This document shows positions 14,705 to 23,407 of a DNA stretch of 64,000 nucleotides, piece by piece. This DNA comes from a bacterium (GTDB lineage: Bacteria; SZUA-79; Acidulodesulfobacterales; Acidulodesulfobacteraceae). Under the pieces are notes generated by a model. That model made no database searches. It had not been told where the DNA came from and was given only the letters and a program-made list of their open reading frames with translations. Location of the stretch: positions 1 through 64,000 of the forward strand of contig JAJZBN010000005.1 in the NCBI GenBank assembly GCA_021798875.1. Reading direction: 5' to 3'. The translations under genes and the position numbers were made by a program. Position 1 is the first letter of the stretch. Each line of letters begins with the position of its first letter.

Positions 14705-17700
14705 AATGTCTGGTTTTCAATAGCAATTATAATTTCTTTAGATATATTTTTTCGCCTCGATTTTTCTTTTCGCAAATAATCCTCTCCAAGTTCTTTCTTT
14801 AAAGCCTTTATTTCAGAAGATGTCTTTTTTTGTTTCGCATCATCCCCGCTTTCCATATTTGCTATCCGACGCAAGGTAAAATCCGACAGAGTTCCGAAAT
14901 CCAAAATATCTTCCCTTAACATTCGTAAAAAGTCCTTATGCGGCATTATATATTCGGTATTAATCCGGTTAATCAAAGTTGCAAGGTTATTAAGCGCTTT
15001 TTGCTCAAGGCTTTGCTCTTTAGGCGTAAACATGCGATACTCTTTAAATTGCCTTATGTCCTGGTATGCTTCCCAGAAATTTTCAGATAGAGGCAATGCC
15101 TTTTCATTTTCAGAACAAGCTATTTTTTCAAATACGTCTCCAAAGGCCGCTTGATATACCTCAAACTTTTTTCCGCCGTTGTACTGAACGCCGTGAATAT
15201 ATAACCTGCCCTTCTTTATAAATACCAATAGCTCGCTTTCCGTTGATGTCTTAGACACTTTGATACGGGGAGGGTATTTATTTAAATTGGCAATCAATTC
15301 CGGATATGATTTTTTAATCTCGATAAATTCTTTCAGGACTTTGGTATATAAGCTTTCCTCTTCCTGTTTATCCGGATTTTCCTGTATCCTGTTGAATAAG
15401 CCTGAAGGCGTCGGCTCTTCGTCAATATCAAATATCTTAGCGTCCTCGCCAAGCGTATTATGTATAAGAAACATCTTATTAGCGGCAATTTCACGGGATT
15501 TGACAAGCTCTGCCCCTTTTTCGGTAGGAAAGAAGTTGACGATGTATAATTCGTTAAACACCTTCCGGCTTATACGGTTAATACGTCCTACCCGTTGAAT
15601 AACGCGGACAGGATTCCACGGAATATCGTAATTAACGACAAGTCCTGCACGGTTTAAGTTGAACCCTTCCGAAATCTTGTCTGATGCAAGCAAAATATCG
15701 TAATTATCGTCCTGGTCATCATAAGAAGCATCAAAATTCCTATTGATTTGCATTATCTTGTTTGCGGATAGGTCGCTTTCCACAACAAGAACCTTGCCGT
15801 TAAAGTTTTTCTCCAATATGGGAGCAAGATATTTAACAGTGTCGAGATACTCGGAAAATATAACTATCTTTCGCTTAGGCTCTCCTTTATCAGGTTTTTC
15901 TTTAATTTCACGCTTAATGTTTTCAAGAAGACATTCGGTTTTAGGATCACTCTCTACTAAGTCCAGTTTTGAAAGTTGTGTTAATATAATATCAAAAAGC
16001 TTAAGGTCGGATTCGATATCTGCGATAAAATCTTCCTTGTACTTAAAATCTTTAATCTTGTAAACCTTATGGTTTTTAGGATATTCCCCATTTTTAATTT
16101 TCTCGGTATAATCAGTTAAAGCTTTTTCAATATCGTCTAAATCTAAGTCGTAGATTTTCTCGAGGAGAGAACGATCAAGAATATACTCGCCTTTATAATA
16201 ATCCCCTTTGCCTGTCTTCTCAATAAACTCCAGTATTTTTTTCGTAATCCGCTTAAAATTTCTTATACTTTGCTCAAATGAACCGAATGAACTTTCGAAG
16301 CGCTTTACCAATAATCTGCGCATAAAATCGTATAAATTGCGCTGTTGCATAAACTGTCGGTTCTCTTTCTCAGAGAGTTTTTCTTCAGTAATATTTTTTC
16401 TTTCAATTTCGTATTCGAATGGCCGATAAATAGCTCCTTTAAATTCACCTCCGTTGTCCGGTTCGCCAAAATATCTGTCGATAACCATATCGTAAAATCC
16501 TGATTGCTCTTTTGTTAATTTATAAAACCATTCTTTAGGGTCGGCAATTTTGGAAAGGTTTTTAACCTCATCCTTGTAATAAGGATTATGCTGTAGGTCT
16601 AAGCGGTTGCGCCGGATAGTCACAGGCTCGATAACATCGCGTATCTGTTTAGCGAGATAATGGGAGCGCTTTTTAACTTTTCCCAAATTAATAACATCTT
16701 CGCCAAAAAATGTCCGATAATAGGATTCTGCTTTCTTACGTTTATTGACATCCGGTGAATTCCAATATTTTTTAATATATCCGAGACGTTCGAATGTTCC
16801 TTTGAACACCATAAATTTGCCGACAAGATTATCCTCAATGGTAATAGATGACTTCTTGGGAGCAATGAACAATTTCAATAGGGCTAATATGTCGCCAGGC
16901 CGATTATTGAAGGGAGTAGCGGTAAGTAAAATAACAATTTTATTGCGGCAGATATTCTTTAAGGTTTCATAGTCCTTGGTATCCTGGTTCCTAAAGCGAT
17001 GGGCTTCATCGATAATAACGACTTCAATATCGTTATATTTAGAAACAAAATCGGCAATACTTTCTAAATCCCCAAGCGACCTTACCTCCCAATCGTAAAG
17101 CTTAAATTCCTCTACATATTTCCTCCAGCCGGAATTTTTGTTTTTATCTCCGATAAGACCGGGAGGACATATAACAATACCTCGTTTTTTTATTTCTCTA
17201 GCCACGGCGCAGGCAATAATGCTCTTTCCCAATCCGACAACGTCAGCGATTATAGCTCCATTATTGCTCTCTATAATTGCCAATGCCTGTTTCACTGCAT
17301 CTATCTGATATTTGTAATTGGTATAACCGTTCTCTTCAAGTATTTTTAATAACGACCCGCCAACTTCTCGCGATTCAAACGAGTCTAAATATGTTTTAAG
17401 TACTATAACAAATGCCTCGAATGGAGATATTTCTTTTATAAGCGTTTCTTTTTCCACCACCTCGATTAGTTTCTTTTTAGATTCTTCGTACTCGGTTATC
17501 TTTACTGCTTCATCCCACAATTCGTCAAAGTATTTTTCCGCATCGTCAAAGCCAAAATCGCTTATCTCGACATTAAATTCATTCTGGGTTGATAAACCGG
17601 CCCTAGTTAAATTACTGCTGCCGGTAATGAACAGATTTTTTCTTCCCACCTGCCCTTCTTCTAATTTAAACAAATACAGTTTGGCATGATTAGGATTAAA

Positions 17701-18081
17701 TGTCTTCCTAATCACCAATTTTCCGTCACGGATTTCCTGAATAAAGAACTTTACCTGTTCGTAGAATTCCTGAGTATCAAAAGTTTCTGTATTTAATGAT
17801 TTTTTAATGGATTCGAAAAATTTGAAAATTCTTTCTTCATCGGACATATGATTATCTTCATATGCAAGTTCAACCATGCCGAAGTTTGTGATATCCACAT
17901 TCAAACCTACCAAGACCTTTACCTTCTGAAACGGATTTTTTTTGAGACCTTCATATAACTCTCTTATGCCAGAGAAATAGAAAAATCCAACCAAAAACTT
18001 AAGCTCTTCGCTTTTTTCTATGAGTTCGATTAAACGTTTCTTTAAATTTTCTGCACCGCTGTTTGTTATGAAGTTTTTCAT
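14701..18081 (-). CDS. PLD-nuclease and SNF2-type helicase fusion
   Basis: This 1126-residue protein joins two modules. Residues ~1-200 form a phospholipase D-like domain with H-x-K in NPNHAKLYLF (~129-138) and SSNLTRAGL-x-x-x-NE (~155-169), typical of PLD nucleases in restriction systems. Residues ~255-900 form a superfamily 2 helicase: GLGKS Walker A (~283-287), IDEAH (~357-361), LTATPFNN (~387-393) and RVGRINRI in the second lobe. The C-terminal part is helical and unassigned. It leads a two-gene operon with the Eco57I-type methylase. I infer a restriction-like defence role: methylase marks self, helicase plus nuclease attacks unmarked DNA. Confidence 0.85.
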   Translation of the reverse strand: MKNFITNSGAENLKKRLIELIEKSEELKFLVGFFYFSGIRELYEGLKKNPFQKVKVLVGLNVDITNFGMVELAYEDNHMSDEERIFKFFESIKKSLNTETFDTQEFYEQVKFFIQEIRDGKLVIRKTFNPNHAKLYLFKLEEGQVGRKNLFITGSSNLTRAGLSTQNEFNVEISDFGFDDAEKYFDELWDEAVKITEYEESKKKLIEVVEKETLIKEISPFEAFVIVLKTYLDSFESREVGGSLLKILEENGYTNYKYQIDAVKQALAIIESNNGAIIADVVGLGKSIIACAVAREIKKRGIVICPPGLIGDKNKNSGWRKYVEEFKLYDWEVRSLGDLESIADFVSKYNDIEVVIIDEAHRFRNQDTKDYETLKNICRNKIVILLTATPFNNRPGDILALLKLFIAPKKSSITIEDNLVGKFMVFKGTFERLGYIKKYWNSPDVNKRKKAESYYRTFFGEDVINLGKVKKRSHYLAKQIRDVIEPVTIRRNRLDLQHNPYYKDEVKNLSKIADPKEWFYKLTKEQSGFYDMVIDRYFGEPDNGGEFKGAIYRPFEYEIERKNITEEKLSEKENRQFMQQRNLYDFMRRLLVKRFESSFGSFEQSIRNFKRITKKILEFIEKTGKGDYYKGEYILDRSLLEKIYDLDLDDIEKALTDYTEKIKNGEYPKNHKVYKIKDFKYKEDFIADIESDLKLFDIILTQLSKLDLVESDPKTECLLENIKREIKEKPDKGEPKRKIVIFSEYLDTVKYLAPILEKNFNGKVLVVESDLSANKIMQINRNFDASYDDQDDNYDILLASDKISEGFNLNRAGLVVNYDIPWNPVRVIQRVGRINRISRKVFNELYIVNFFPTEKGAELVKSREIAANKMFLIHNTLGEDAKIFDIDEEPTPSGLFNRIQENPDKQEEESLYTKVLKEFIEIKKSYPELIANLNKYPPRIKVSKTSTESELLVFIKKGRLYIHGVQYNGGKKFEVYQAAFGDVFEKIACSENEKALPLSENFWEAYQDIRQFKEYRMFTPKEQSLEQKALNNLATLINRINTEYIMPHKDFLRMLREDILDFGTLSDFTLRRIANMESGDDAKQKKTSSEIKALKKELGEDYLRKEKSRRKNISKEIIIAIENQTL

Positions 18082-18113
18082 AAGTTTCCTTAAATCACCA
18101 TTATAAACTTAAA

Positions 18114-18179
18114 AACCACCTCAAGTTATTGTATAATATAGGTGTTAAGCAAGTAAAAACAATAACTCAAAAGGTGATT
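18114..18179. promoter_or_regulatory. Inverted repeat enclosing a plus-strand TATAAT
   Basis: The arm at 18114-18131 (AACCACCTCAAGTTATTG) and the arm at 18160-18179 are imperfect inverted copies sharing the AGTTATTG and CACCT blocks. Between them lies a plus-strand -10 TATAAT at 18132-18137. The 19 bases 18125-18143 are identical to the queA promoter at 30081-30099. A short GTG-started frame (18174 on, ~34 codons) follows on the plus strand but cannot be assigned. The structure could be an operator for the restriction operon or an old IS end. Confidence 0.4.
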
Positions 18180-18285
18180 TATAATATATTAAACCAAGTA
18201 TCTAATAATTTTATTACTAAATTTAAAAATGAGCAACGAAAAAATTACATCCTTCGGCAACAGTATAATTTTACTTAAGCATATT

Positions 18286-18570
18286 TTATAACTTTTTTTT
18301 ATCTATATTTATATCTATAACAGCATTTTTAAATTTATCAGGCAAAGATGGTATTTGTGTATCATTAAAATCTATATTTAATTTATCTACTTTCAAGAAT
18401 ATCTCATAAATCTTTTTGCTTCTGCCGTCTTCAAATTTTATAATTGCCGTATTAGAATAAAATCCTTTATTAATTTTATAAAAAAGCATACCCTCATTAC
18501 GAAATTCGTTTATGAGCCACAATGTTTGTTCTTTTGCTGTTTTACATGATATAGAACCAATATCCTCCAT
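18286..18570 (-). CDS. Hypothetical protein
   Basis: A 94-residue frame with an ATG at 18570. The predicted protein mixes short helices and strands (EQTLWLINEFRNEGMLFYKINKG, then AIIKFEDGRSKKIYEIFLKV), with no recognisable motif, signal or membrane segment. It is divergent from the recombinase gene (27-base gap), a position often held by small regulators or excision factors of integrative elements, but it has no visible helix-turn-helix. It may also be a remnant. Confidence 0.4.
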   Translation of the reverse strand: MEDIGSISCKTAKEQTLWLINEFRNEGMLFYKINKGFYSNTAIIKFEDGRSKKIYEIFLKVDKLNIDFNDTQIPSLPDKFKNAVIDINIDKKKL

Positions 18571-18596
18571 ACCTATAATTTTATAGTATTCTTTTA

Positions 18597-19571
18597 TTGC
18601 CCTATACTGTCTATGAGAAAATGCTGGCTAGCGGCGAAGATTTAAATGCTAAAAAGAACAATAACTTTACTTTTGAAGATTTAGTGAATAGATATATGGA
18701 ATCTGCTAAAACCTTAAAATCTTATTATAAGCTTAAAAGCTTTGTTAAAACTTTGCTAATTTTCTACGGAAAAAATAAAAAGGTTAATTTATTTACGACT
18801 GCTGACGTCGAACACTTAAAAAAACATATATTACAAGAAAAAGGATTATCAAAAGCTTATTTTAACCGTCTTTTTGTGATTTTAAAAATCATTATTAAAA
18901 AAGGTGAAGATTGGGAATTAGTCGATAAAAACGTACTACAAAAGCTTAAGAAAATAAGACTTGAAAAAGAGATCTCAAGAATCAGATTTTTAAGCGAAGA
19001 CGAAATAATTAAAATTTCAAAAGCTAAAAGCTATAAAGGCCAATCCAAAAATATCGTACTGGTTGCGCTTTTTACAGGAATGAGAAAAAACGAAATATTA
19101 TCGCTGAAATGGTCTGATATAGATTTTAATAATAAAATGATTAATATTAAAGCGGAAAATTCAAAAAATGCAGTCAGTAGATATATACCTTTACCTGAGC
19201 CGTTAAAAGAAATATTGCTTGAAATAAAAGAAAAGTCAAAAAGCGAATATGTATTTTATAACAAGAAGACTTTGAATAGACTTTATGACTTTAAAAAACC
19301 TTTTTGCTACATATTAAAACAAGCAAATATCGAAGATTTTCATTTTCACGATTTGAGGCATACTTTTGCGTCATATTTGGTAATGGCGGGGGTAGGAATT
19401 GCGGAAGTGCAGCAACTTTTGGGACATAAAGATATAAAAATGACAATGAGATATTCAAATTTATCGCATAAGCATTTAAGAAATGCTATAAGTATTTTTG
19501 ACAATAAAGAATATGAAAGCGATAAAGAGAAAGTAGAAAAGATAAAAGATATGTTTAAAATTCTGTTATAG
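18597..19571 (+). CDS. Tyrosine recombinase/integrase (island integrase)
   Basis: The catalytic residues of the family are all present: Arg in FTGMRKNEIL, His-x-x-Arg in HDLRHTFAS, His in LLGHKDIKMT and the nucleophile Tyr in MRYSNL. A SAM-like core-binding domain covers residues ~25-110. The usual N-terminal arm-binding domain of ~50 residues is missing: a stop lies 19 bases upstream and the frame starts at a poor TTG (18597), with an ATG at 18621 as alternative. The gene ends about 80 bases from the 3' end of tRNA-Thr, the usual position for an integrase that targets a tRNA gene. Confidence 0.88.
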   Translation: MPYTVYEKMLASGEDLNAKKNNNFTFEDLVNRYMESAKTLKSYYKLKSFVKTLLIFYGKNKKVNLFTTADVEHLKKHILQEKGLSKAYFNRLFVILKIIIKKGEDWELVDKNVLQKLKKIRLEKEISRIRFLSEDEIIKISKAKSYKGQSKNIVLVALFTGMRKNEILSLKWSDIDFNNKMINIKAENSKNAVSRYIPLPEPLKEILLEIKEKSKSEYVFYNKKTLNRLYDFKKPFCYILKQANIEDFHFHDLRHTFASYLVMAGVGIAEVQQLLGHKDIKMTMRYSNLSHKHLRNAISIFDNKEYESDKEKVEKIKDMFKILL

Positions 19572-19580
19572 CACAGAAAA

Positions 19581-19608
19581 AATTATTAGCACAATTATTA
19601 GCACAATT
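19581..19608. repeat. Tandem 12-bp repeats after integrase (possible att arm sites)
   Basis: AATTATTAGCAC occurs twice in a row (19581-19592 and 19593-19604), then starts a third time. A related TATAGCACAG lies just before at the integrase stop. Short direct repeats between an integrase stop and the target tRNA are typical arm-type binding sites of tyrosine recombinases. Function here is inferred from position. Confidence 0.5.
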
Positions 19609-19652
19609 TAAAAAATCAAAAAATTTATAACCTTGCAAACCCTTTTAAAAAC

Positions 19653-19727
19653 TGGAGCCGGCGATAGGAATCGAACCTACGACCCGCTGATTACGAATCA
19701 GCTGCTCTACCCCTGAGCCACGCCGGC
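19653..19727 (-). tRNA. tRNA-Thr (anticodon CGT)
   Basis: On the minus strand the 7-bp acceptor stem GCCGGCG/CGCCGGC, D arm GCTCAGGGGTAGAGC, anticodon stem GCTGA/TCAGC with loop TTCGTAA, and T arm GGTTCGATTCC form a complete cloverleaf. The anticodon is CGT, so it reads ACG (Thr). CCA is encoded at 19655-19653. Its 3' end faces the recombinase gene and is the probable integration site of the 5.6-19.6 kb island; no second copy of this end was found in the window. Confidence 0.95.
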
Positions 19728-19738
19728 ATGCGGAAGAT

Positions 19739-20470
19739 TTACGAATTTATAATTTTGTTAGCGGCAGTAATAAAATTAAGTCTTTCTTTCTTATTTTCTA
19801 TTTCTTGCGCTAAATTGTTAATTAAATTTTCTATATTGTCCCGATGAAAATTATTTGCGTTTTCGTTTAAATCTTTAAGCTTTTCGTCGAAAATAATGGA
19901 AGATATAGGTCCCAAATTTTCCGAAAAAATATCTTTAAGCGCTTCCATTTTATCCTTTGGAATTACTTCGCCGTAATTTATTTCACCTTCCGAAGTTCCG
20001 TTACTATTTAAGATGGAATTGAATGCAGCCTCGTTTTGATCAAAAAATGAGGCACTGCTTTCATTGCTTATAATACTGCCGCTTGTCTTTTTGGAATTAT
20101 CGGCGCTTATCGATTGATTCACTATTTTGACAAATTCGCTTTCGAGATAAGCAGTCTCCATCTTTAGAAGATTAACGTTAGAATTTCTCTTACTGAGAAT
20201 AAAAATAAATCCGCTTCCAAATCCGTTGACGATAATATTTCTGTCGTCGAAATTTAAGTAAAGAGAAGAAATTTCTATCGACGAAATAGAATATGATGCA
20301 AATAATTTACTTATTTCTCTTGATACTCTGTTTATTTGTTCTGATTGTATTTCGGGGTCGTTAGCCTCGAACTGCAAAACTTCGCCGTCTAAAGACGATA
20401 TTGCGCAAGCATCTACACCGGCAATTTTAAGTATCTTATATATAATGCTTTTATCGTCGTTTGAATTCAT
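19739..20470 (-). CDS. Roadblock/LC7-domain protein
   Basis: A 243-residue soluble protein. Residues ~10-115 fit a roadblock/LC7 fold: an opening helix, the strand DACAISSLDGEVLQF, a second helix and the paired strands ISSLYLNFDDRNIIVNGFGSGFIFIL. These proteins act with small GTPases (MglB-like) or in polarity and signalling. The C-terminal half has no recognisable domain and ends in a helical stretch. It lies 39 bases after a DUF4388/roadblock gene on the same strand, so the two probably form one operon. Confidence 0.65.
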   Translation of the reverse strand: MNSNDDKSIIYKILKIAGVDACAISSLDGEVLQFEANDPEIQSEQINRVSREISKLFASYSISSIEISSLYLNFDDRNIIVNGFGSGFIFILSKRNSNVNLLKMETAYLESEFVKIVNQSISADNSKKTSGSIISNESSASFFDQNEAAFNSILNSNGTSEGEINYGEVIPKDKMEALKDIFSENLGPISSIIFDEKLKDLNENANNFHRDNIENLINNLAQEIENKKERLNFITAANKIINS

Positions 20471-20509
20471 AAATTTATATTGTTAAACAGCAATATATTG
20501 AATTATTTT

Positions 20510-21202
20510 TTAATTTTCTTTAAGTAATTTAATAGCTTCCATCTGAGTCTTTAAAGCAGGGACTTCAGACGAAACTTTAAGACTGTATAAAACATTTTTA
20601 TTGTTAATAATTATCTTTTTATAATTATTGGCTTCGCATATCGCGCTTTTTAATTTATTAAAATTTAATATATCGCCTAATTCTTTTGACTGATTAAAAA
20701 GAAATAAAGCGTCGGCGGATTCAAAATCGGCATCGTCGATACCTTTCGAATACAATACTTCGCCGTCCTCTTTAACTGCAAGTATAGATTCTACTCCGGG
20801 TATAATAGATAAATTTTCTGCAATTTTAACTACTAAAGCAGGAGTATATTCCGCATTGTTTTTTATAATTTCAGAATCTGAACTTTTTGCGTCATCCGGT
20901 TTTTGATTTTTATCGGTATCGTTGCTTTTTTTGTTTATTTCTTCCAGAATTTCATCTAAATATTTATCAAGCGTAATTTCCGGAGCAGATTCTCCTATGC
21001 TGACCTGTATATTTATCGGAGCATCTAAGCCGTTTAATTCTTTAAATACATCTATATCCTGTTTTGTTCCTAAAAAAGCATGCAATATCTTTCCGCCGGA
21101 AAAATATATAGCGCCCTGCCTATTTAAAACTTCAAACGATAATTTTATATTTTCAAAACTATAAAATTGATCAAGCTGATATTTTATATCTTCAAGTACC
21201 AT
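20510..21202 (-). CDS. DUF4388 and roadblock domain protein
   Basis: The N-terminal ~90 residues show the DUF4388 (PATAN-like) pattern: FEVLNRQGAIYFSGGKILHAFLG, where a strand pair and the GGKI-x-HA turn are diagnostic. After a charged linker, residues ~115-225 form a roadblock/LC7-like domain with VESILAVKEDGEVLYSKG and strands KKIIINNKNVLYSL. Such two-domain proteins are common in deltaproteobacteria and accompany GTPase or motility signalling. No GTPase gene is near, so the partner is unknown. First gene of a two-gene operon. Confidence 0.65.
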   Translation of the reverse strand: MVLEDIKYQLDQFYSFENIKLSFEVLNRQGAIYFSGGKILHAFLGTKQDIDVFKELNGLDAPINIQVSIGESAPEITLDKYLDEILEEINKKSNDTDKNQKPDDAKSSDSEIIKNNAEYTPALVVKIAENLSIIPGVESILAVKEDGEVLYSKGIDDADFESADALFLFNQSKELGDILNFNKLKSAICEANNYKKIIINNKNVLYSLKVSSEVPALKTQMEAIKLLKEN

Positions 21203-21375
21203 TTGGTATTATATTAAAAATATTATTACTTCATTAAATATGTAATCATATTTTATACTATCAAAAAAAACAAGAATATGCAATGAAAAATAAATTATGA
21301 TTAAACGCCTTTAAGGTACAAAAGAATAAAATAATTTATTATAAATGTACCGTTAAAAAAAGAAATACTGGAAAG

Positions 21376-21452
21376 TGGCGTCCCCAACGGGATTCGAACC
21401 CGTGTTGCCGCCGTGAAAGGGCGATGTCCTGGGCCGGCTAGACGATGGGGAC
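21376..21452 (-). tRNA. tRNA-Glu (anticodon TTC)
   Basis: Minus strand: acceptor GTCCCCA/TGGGGAC, D arm, anticodon stem TCGCC/GGCGG around CTTTCAC (anticodon TTC) and T arm CGGGTTCGAATCCCG, with CCA encoded at the end (21378-21376). All stems are complete. It decodes GAA and GAG. Confidence 0.95.
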
Positions 21453-21536
21453 AATGTTTTTTAAATGCAGAAAGAATATTATGCCATATTTTTATAAGAA
21501 AAGCAAGAAAAAAATCTACGAAACCTATCTACAGAT

Positions 21537-22103
21537 TTAAAATCCCAGTTCCCCGAGAATTGAATTTACATCGTTTTGGGCCATTTTTTGATTGTCGGAC
21601 ACCATATCTTTTAATTTCCCGTATATTTCAGCCTTTTTTTCAGTCGGTATTTCTTTAGCCTCCACTTCTGAATCGACAAGCACTTTTATAAGTTTTGCTT
21701 TAGTTTCATTAAGCGTATTCTGTATCTTATAAAGTTTCTGTCCTGTTAAATCCTGAAAAGAAAGAAGCGAAAGAACGCCTAATATTTTATCTATATTTTT
21801 ATTATTAAGCTCTTTAAGGTTAATAAGACTTTCCCTTATTTTCTTAGTCGGGTTCAAATTTATAAGATCGACGAGCTGTTTATTCATATCGTTTGAATTT
21901 TCGTTTATCTCGTCCAGCAAATTCATTATGTTATTCGCCGCTTTTTCAGTTTCTTTGATGATATCGGAAATGCCTTCCTGCGCAATAGGTATATTATCGG
22001 AGCTTTCTTTGACCGGCGCCTTTAAATCGCCTATTTTTTTAGTCGCCTCGTCCACAACCTTTGCAAGGTCTTTCAACTCTCTCATCATGTCGTCTATAGC
22101 CAT
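21537..22103 (-). CDS. cheZ: CheZ-like CheY-P phosphatase
   Basis: The 188-residue helical protein carries the CheZ active-site motif SFQDLTGQKL near residues 115-125, where the Asp and the Gln of QDLTGQ act in CheY-P hydrolysis. Its last residues, QNDVNSILGELGF, match the C-terminal CheY-tethering peptide of CheZ. The N-terminal two thirds form long helices as in the CheZ four-helix bundle. It would switch off the chemotaxis response regulator in the cytoplasm. No other chemotaxis gene lies in the window. Slightly shorter than the E. coli protein (214 residues). Confidence 0.85.
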   Translation of the reverse strand: MAIDDMMRELKDLAKVVDEATKKIGDLKAPVKESSDNIPIAQEGISDIIKETEKAANNIMNLLDEINENSNDMNKQLVDLINLNPTKKIRESLINLKELNNKNIDKILGVLSLLSFQDLTGQKLYKIQNTLNETKAKLIKVLVDSEVEAKEIPTEKKAEIYGKLKDMVSDNQKMAQNDVNSILGELGF

Positions 22104-22226
22104 AACATCGTCCTATTTTTAATATTAAATAATTCATTATTTAGATTTTAAAACGCCAATCGATTTTCGATAATTAATTTTATACACTAAATATGATTAA
22201 AAAACAATAATAATTTTTATTTATTT

Positions 22227-22760
22227 TTAATTTATATTTAAAAGTTTATTTGTAATTCCGTAAAGCGCCCCTTTTGTTATCTCGCCTTCCCAATGAAACA
22301 TTATGCGTCCGCTTTTAGATATAAAAAAAGTTTGGGGTATTTCGTTAATTCCGCCGTAATTATTTATAACTTTCGATGTTGCATAAACTACCGGATAAGG
22401 AATGCCTATGTTTTTAATAAAAGACCTGACCCCTCCGAGATTGTTATTTACATTAATACCGACCACTATTACGCCGTTATTCTTTTCAGACTCGTAAAAT
22501 TTTTTAATCAGCGGTATTTCCGCTCTGCAAGGCGGACACCACGTTGCAAAAAAATTAACGATGACGACATGACCCCTGAAATTTTTAAGCGAAAAATTAT
22601 TATATCCCGATAAAATCGGATTAAGAACTTTTAAATTAAAATTATAAGCTTTTTTAGTCCTGGCTTCTGCATGTTTAATGCCGAAGGAAAAAATCAAAGC
22701 AAAAACAAATGCCATTATTAAAAGCGAGGATATAAAACTGCGTTTGCCGCAACCTTTCAT
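22227..22760 (-). CDS. TlpA/ResA-like thiol-disulfide oxidoreductase
   Basis: Residues ~10-33 form a hydrophobic signal or anchor segment, so the protein works outside the inner membrane. The thioredoxin fold follows, with NFFATWCPPCRAEIP giving the redox pair Cys-x-x-Cys at residues ~75-78, and the cis-proline in EIPQTFFI. This pattern fits TlpA/ResA-type reductases that keep periplasmic thiols reduced, often for cytochrome c maturation. No cytochrome genes are adjacent, so the client is unknown. A GGAGC ribosome site precedes the ATG. Confidence 0.85.
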   Translation of the reverse strand: MKGCGKRSFISSLLIMAFVFALIFSFGIKHAEARTKKAYNFNLKVLNPILSGYNNFSLKNFRGHVVIVNFFATWCPPCRAEIPLIKKFYESEKNNGVIVVGINVNNNLGGVRSFIKNIGIPYPVVYATSKVINNYGGINEIPQTFFISKSGRIMFHWEGEITKGALYGITNKLLNIN

Positions 22761-22840
22761 TTAGATATACGCTCCTTCTTTTATTAAATTTTTATTTAAC
22801 GTGTATTATAATATAATAATTAAAAAAAATAAATTCTATT

Positions 22841-23323
22841 TTAACGATTTAACGACCTGCTTTTAATTGCCCTTTCTACCTCTCTTTTATTTTCTTTTTC
22901 CTTAATGGAAGCTCTTTTGTCATAATTCTTTTTTCCTTTTACCAATGCTATTTCTACTTTTGCCCTGCCTGCTTTTAGATACATTTTTAGAGGAACTACC
23001 GTTAAGTTTTTTTCTTTTATTTTACCTAACAGTTTTAAAATTTCGTGTTTATGCAAAAGCAAAACTCTCGTTCTTAAGGGATCCTTGTTTTCCCTGTTTG
23101 CCTTTTCGTAAGGACTTATATGCACGTTCAATAAAAGCGCTTCTCCGTCTTTTATGACTACGTAACCGTCGGAAATATTTGCTTTGCCGGCTTTTATAGA
23201 TTTTATTTCAGGACCGTAAAGGGATATTCCTGCTTCATACTTTTCGATAATTTCATAAAGAAAAGAAGCTTTTCTGTTATCTGCGACAATTTTTATTTTT
23301 TGTCCGGCAAGCGGATTCGACAT
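22841..23323 (-). CDS. smpB: SsrA-binding protein SmpB
   Basis: The 160-residue protein has the SmpB beta-barrel sequence: VADNRKASFLYEI, GPEIKSIKAGKANISDGYV, and VPLKMYLKAGRAKVEIALVKGKKNYDKRASIKEK, ending in the basic helical tail needed for trans-translation. It carries tmRNA into stalled ribosomes. The tmRNA gene itself lies 84 bases upstream on the same strand, so the two partners are encoded together. Confidence 0.95.
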   Translation of the reverse strand: MSNPLAGQKIKIVADNRKASFLYEIIEKYEAGISLYGPEIKSIKAGKANISDGYVVIKDGEALLLNVHISPYEKANRENKDPLRTRVLLLHKHEILKLLGKIKEKNLTVVPLKMYLKAGRAKVEIALVKGKKNYDKRASIKEKENKREVERAIKSRSLNR

Positions 23324-23407
23324 ATATTAATTTAGGTATTACCGGACATAAATCCGGCATTGCGTTACATTTATTTGTATATTGTATAATGAATATTTAA
23401 AAAATAA

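Noticed and set aside
16620-16865. Frames on either strand inside the helicase and methylase genes
   Set aside because: They overlap well-supported domains of the large genes and show no conserved motif; they are shadow frames.
11243-18081. BREX or DISARM assignment for the methylase and helicase pair
   Set aside because: PglX-like and PLD motifs are present, but no PglZ, BrxC, BrxL, DrmA or DrmB-like gene is found, and the fused PLD-helicase does not fit those types.
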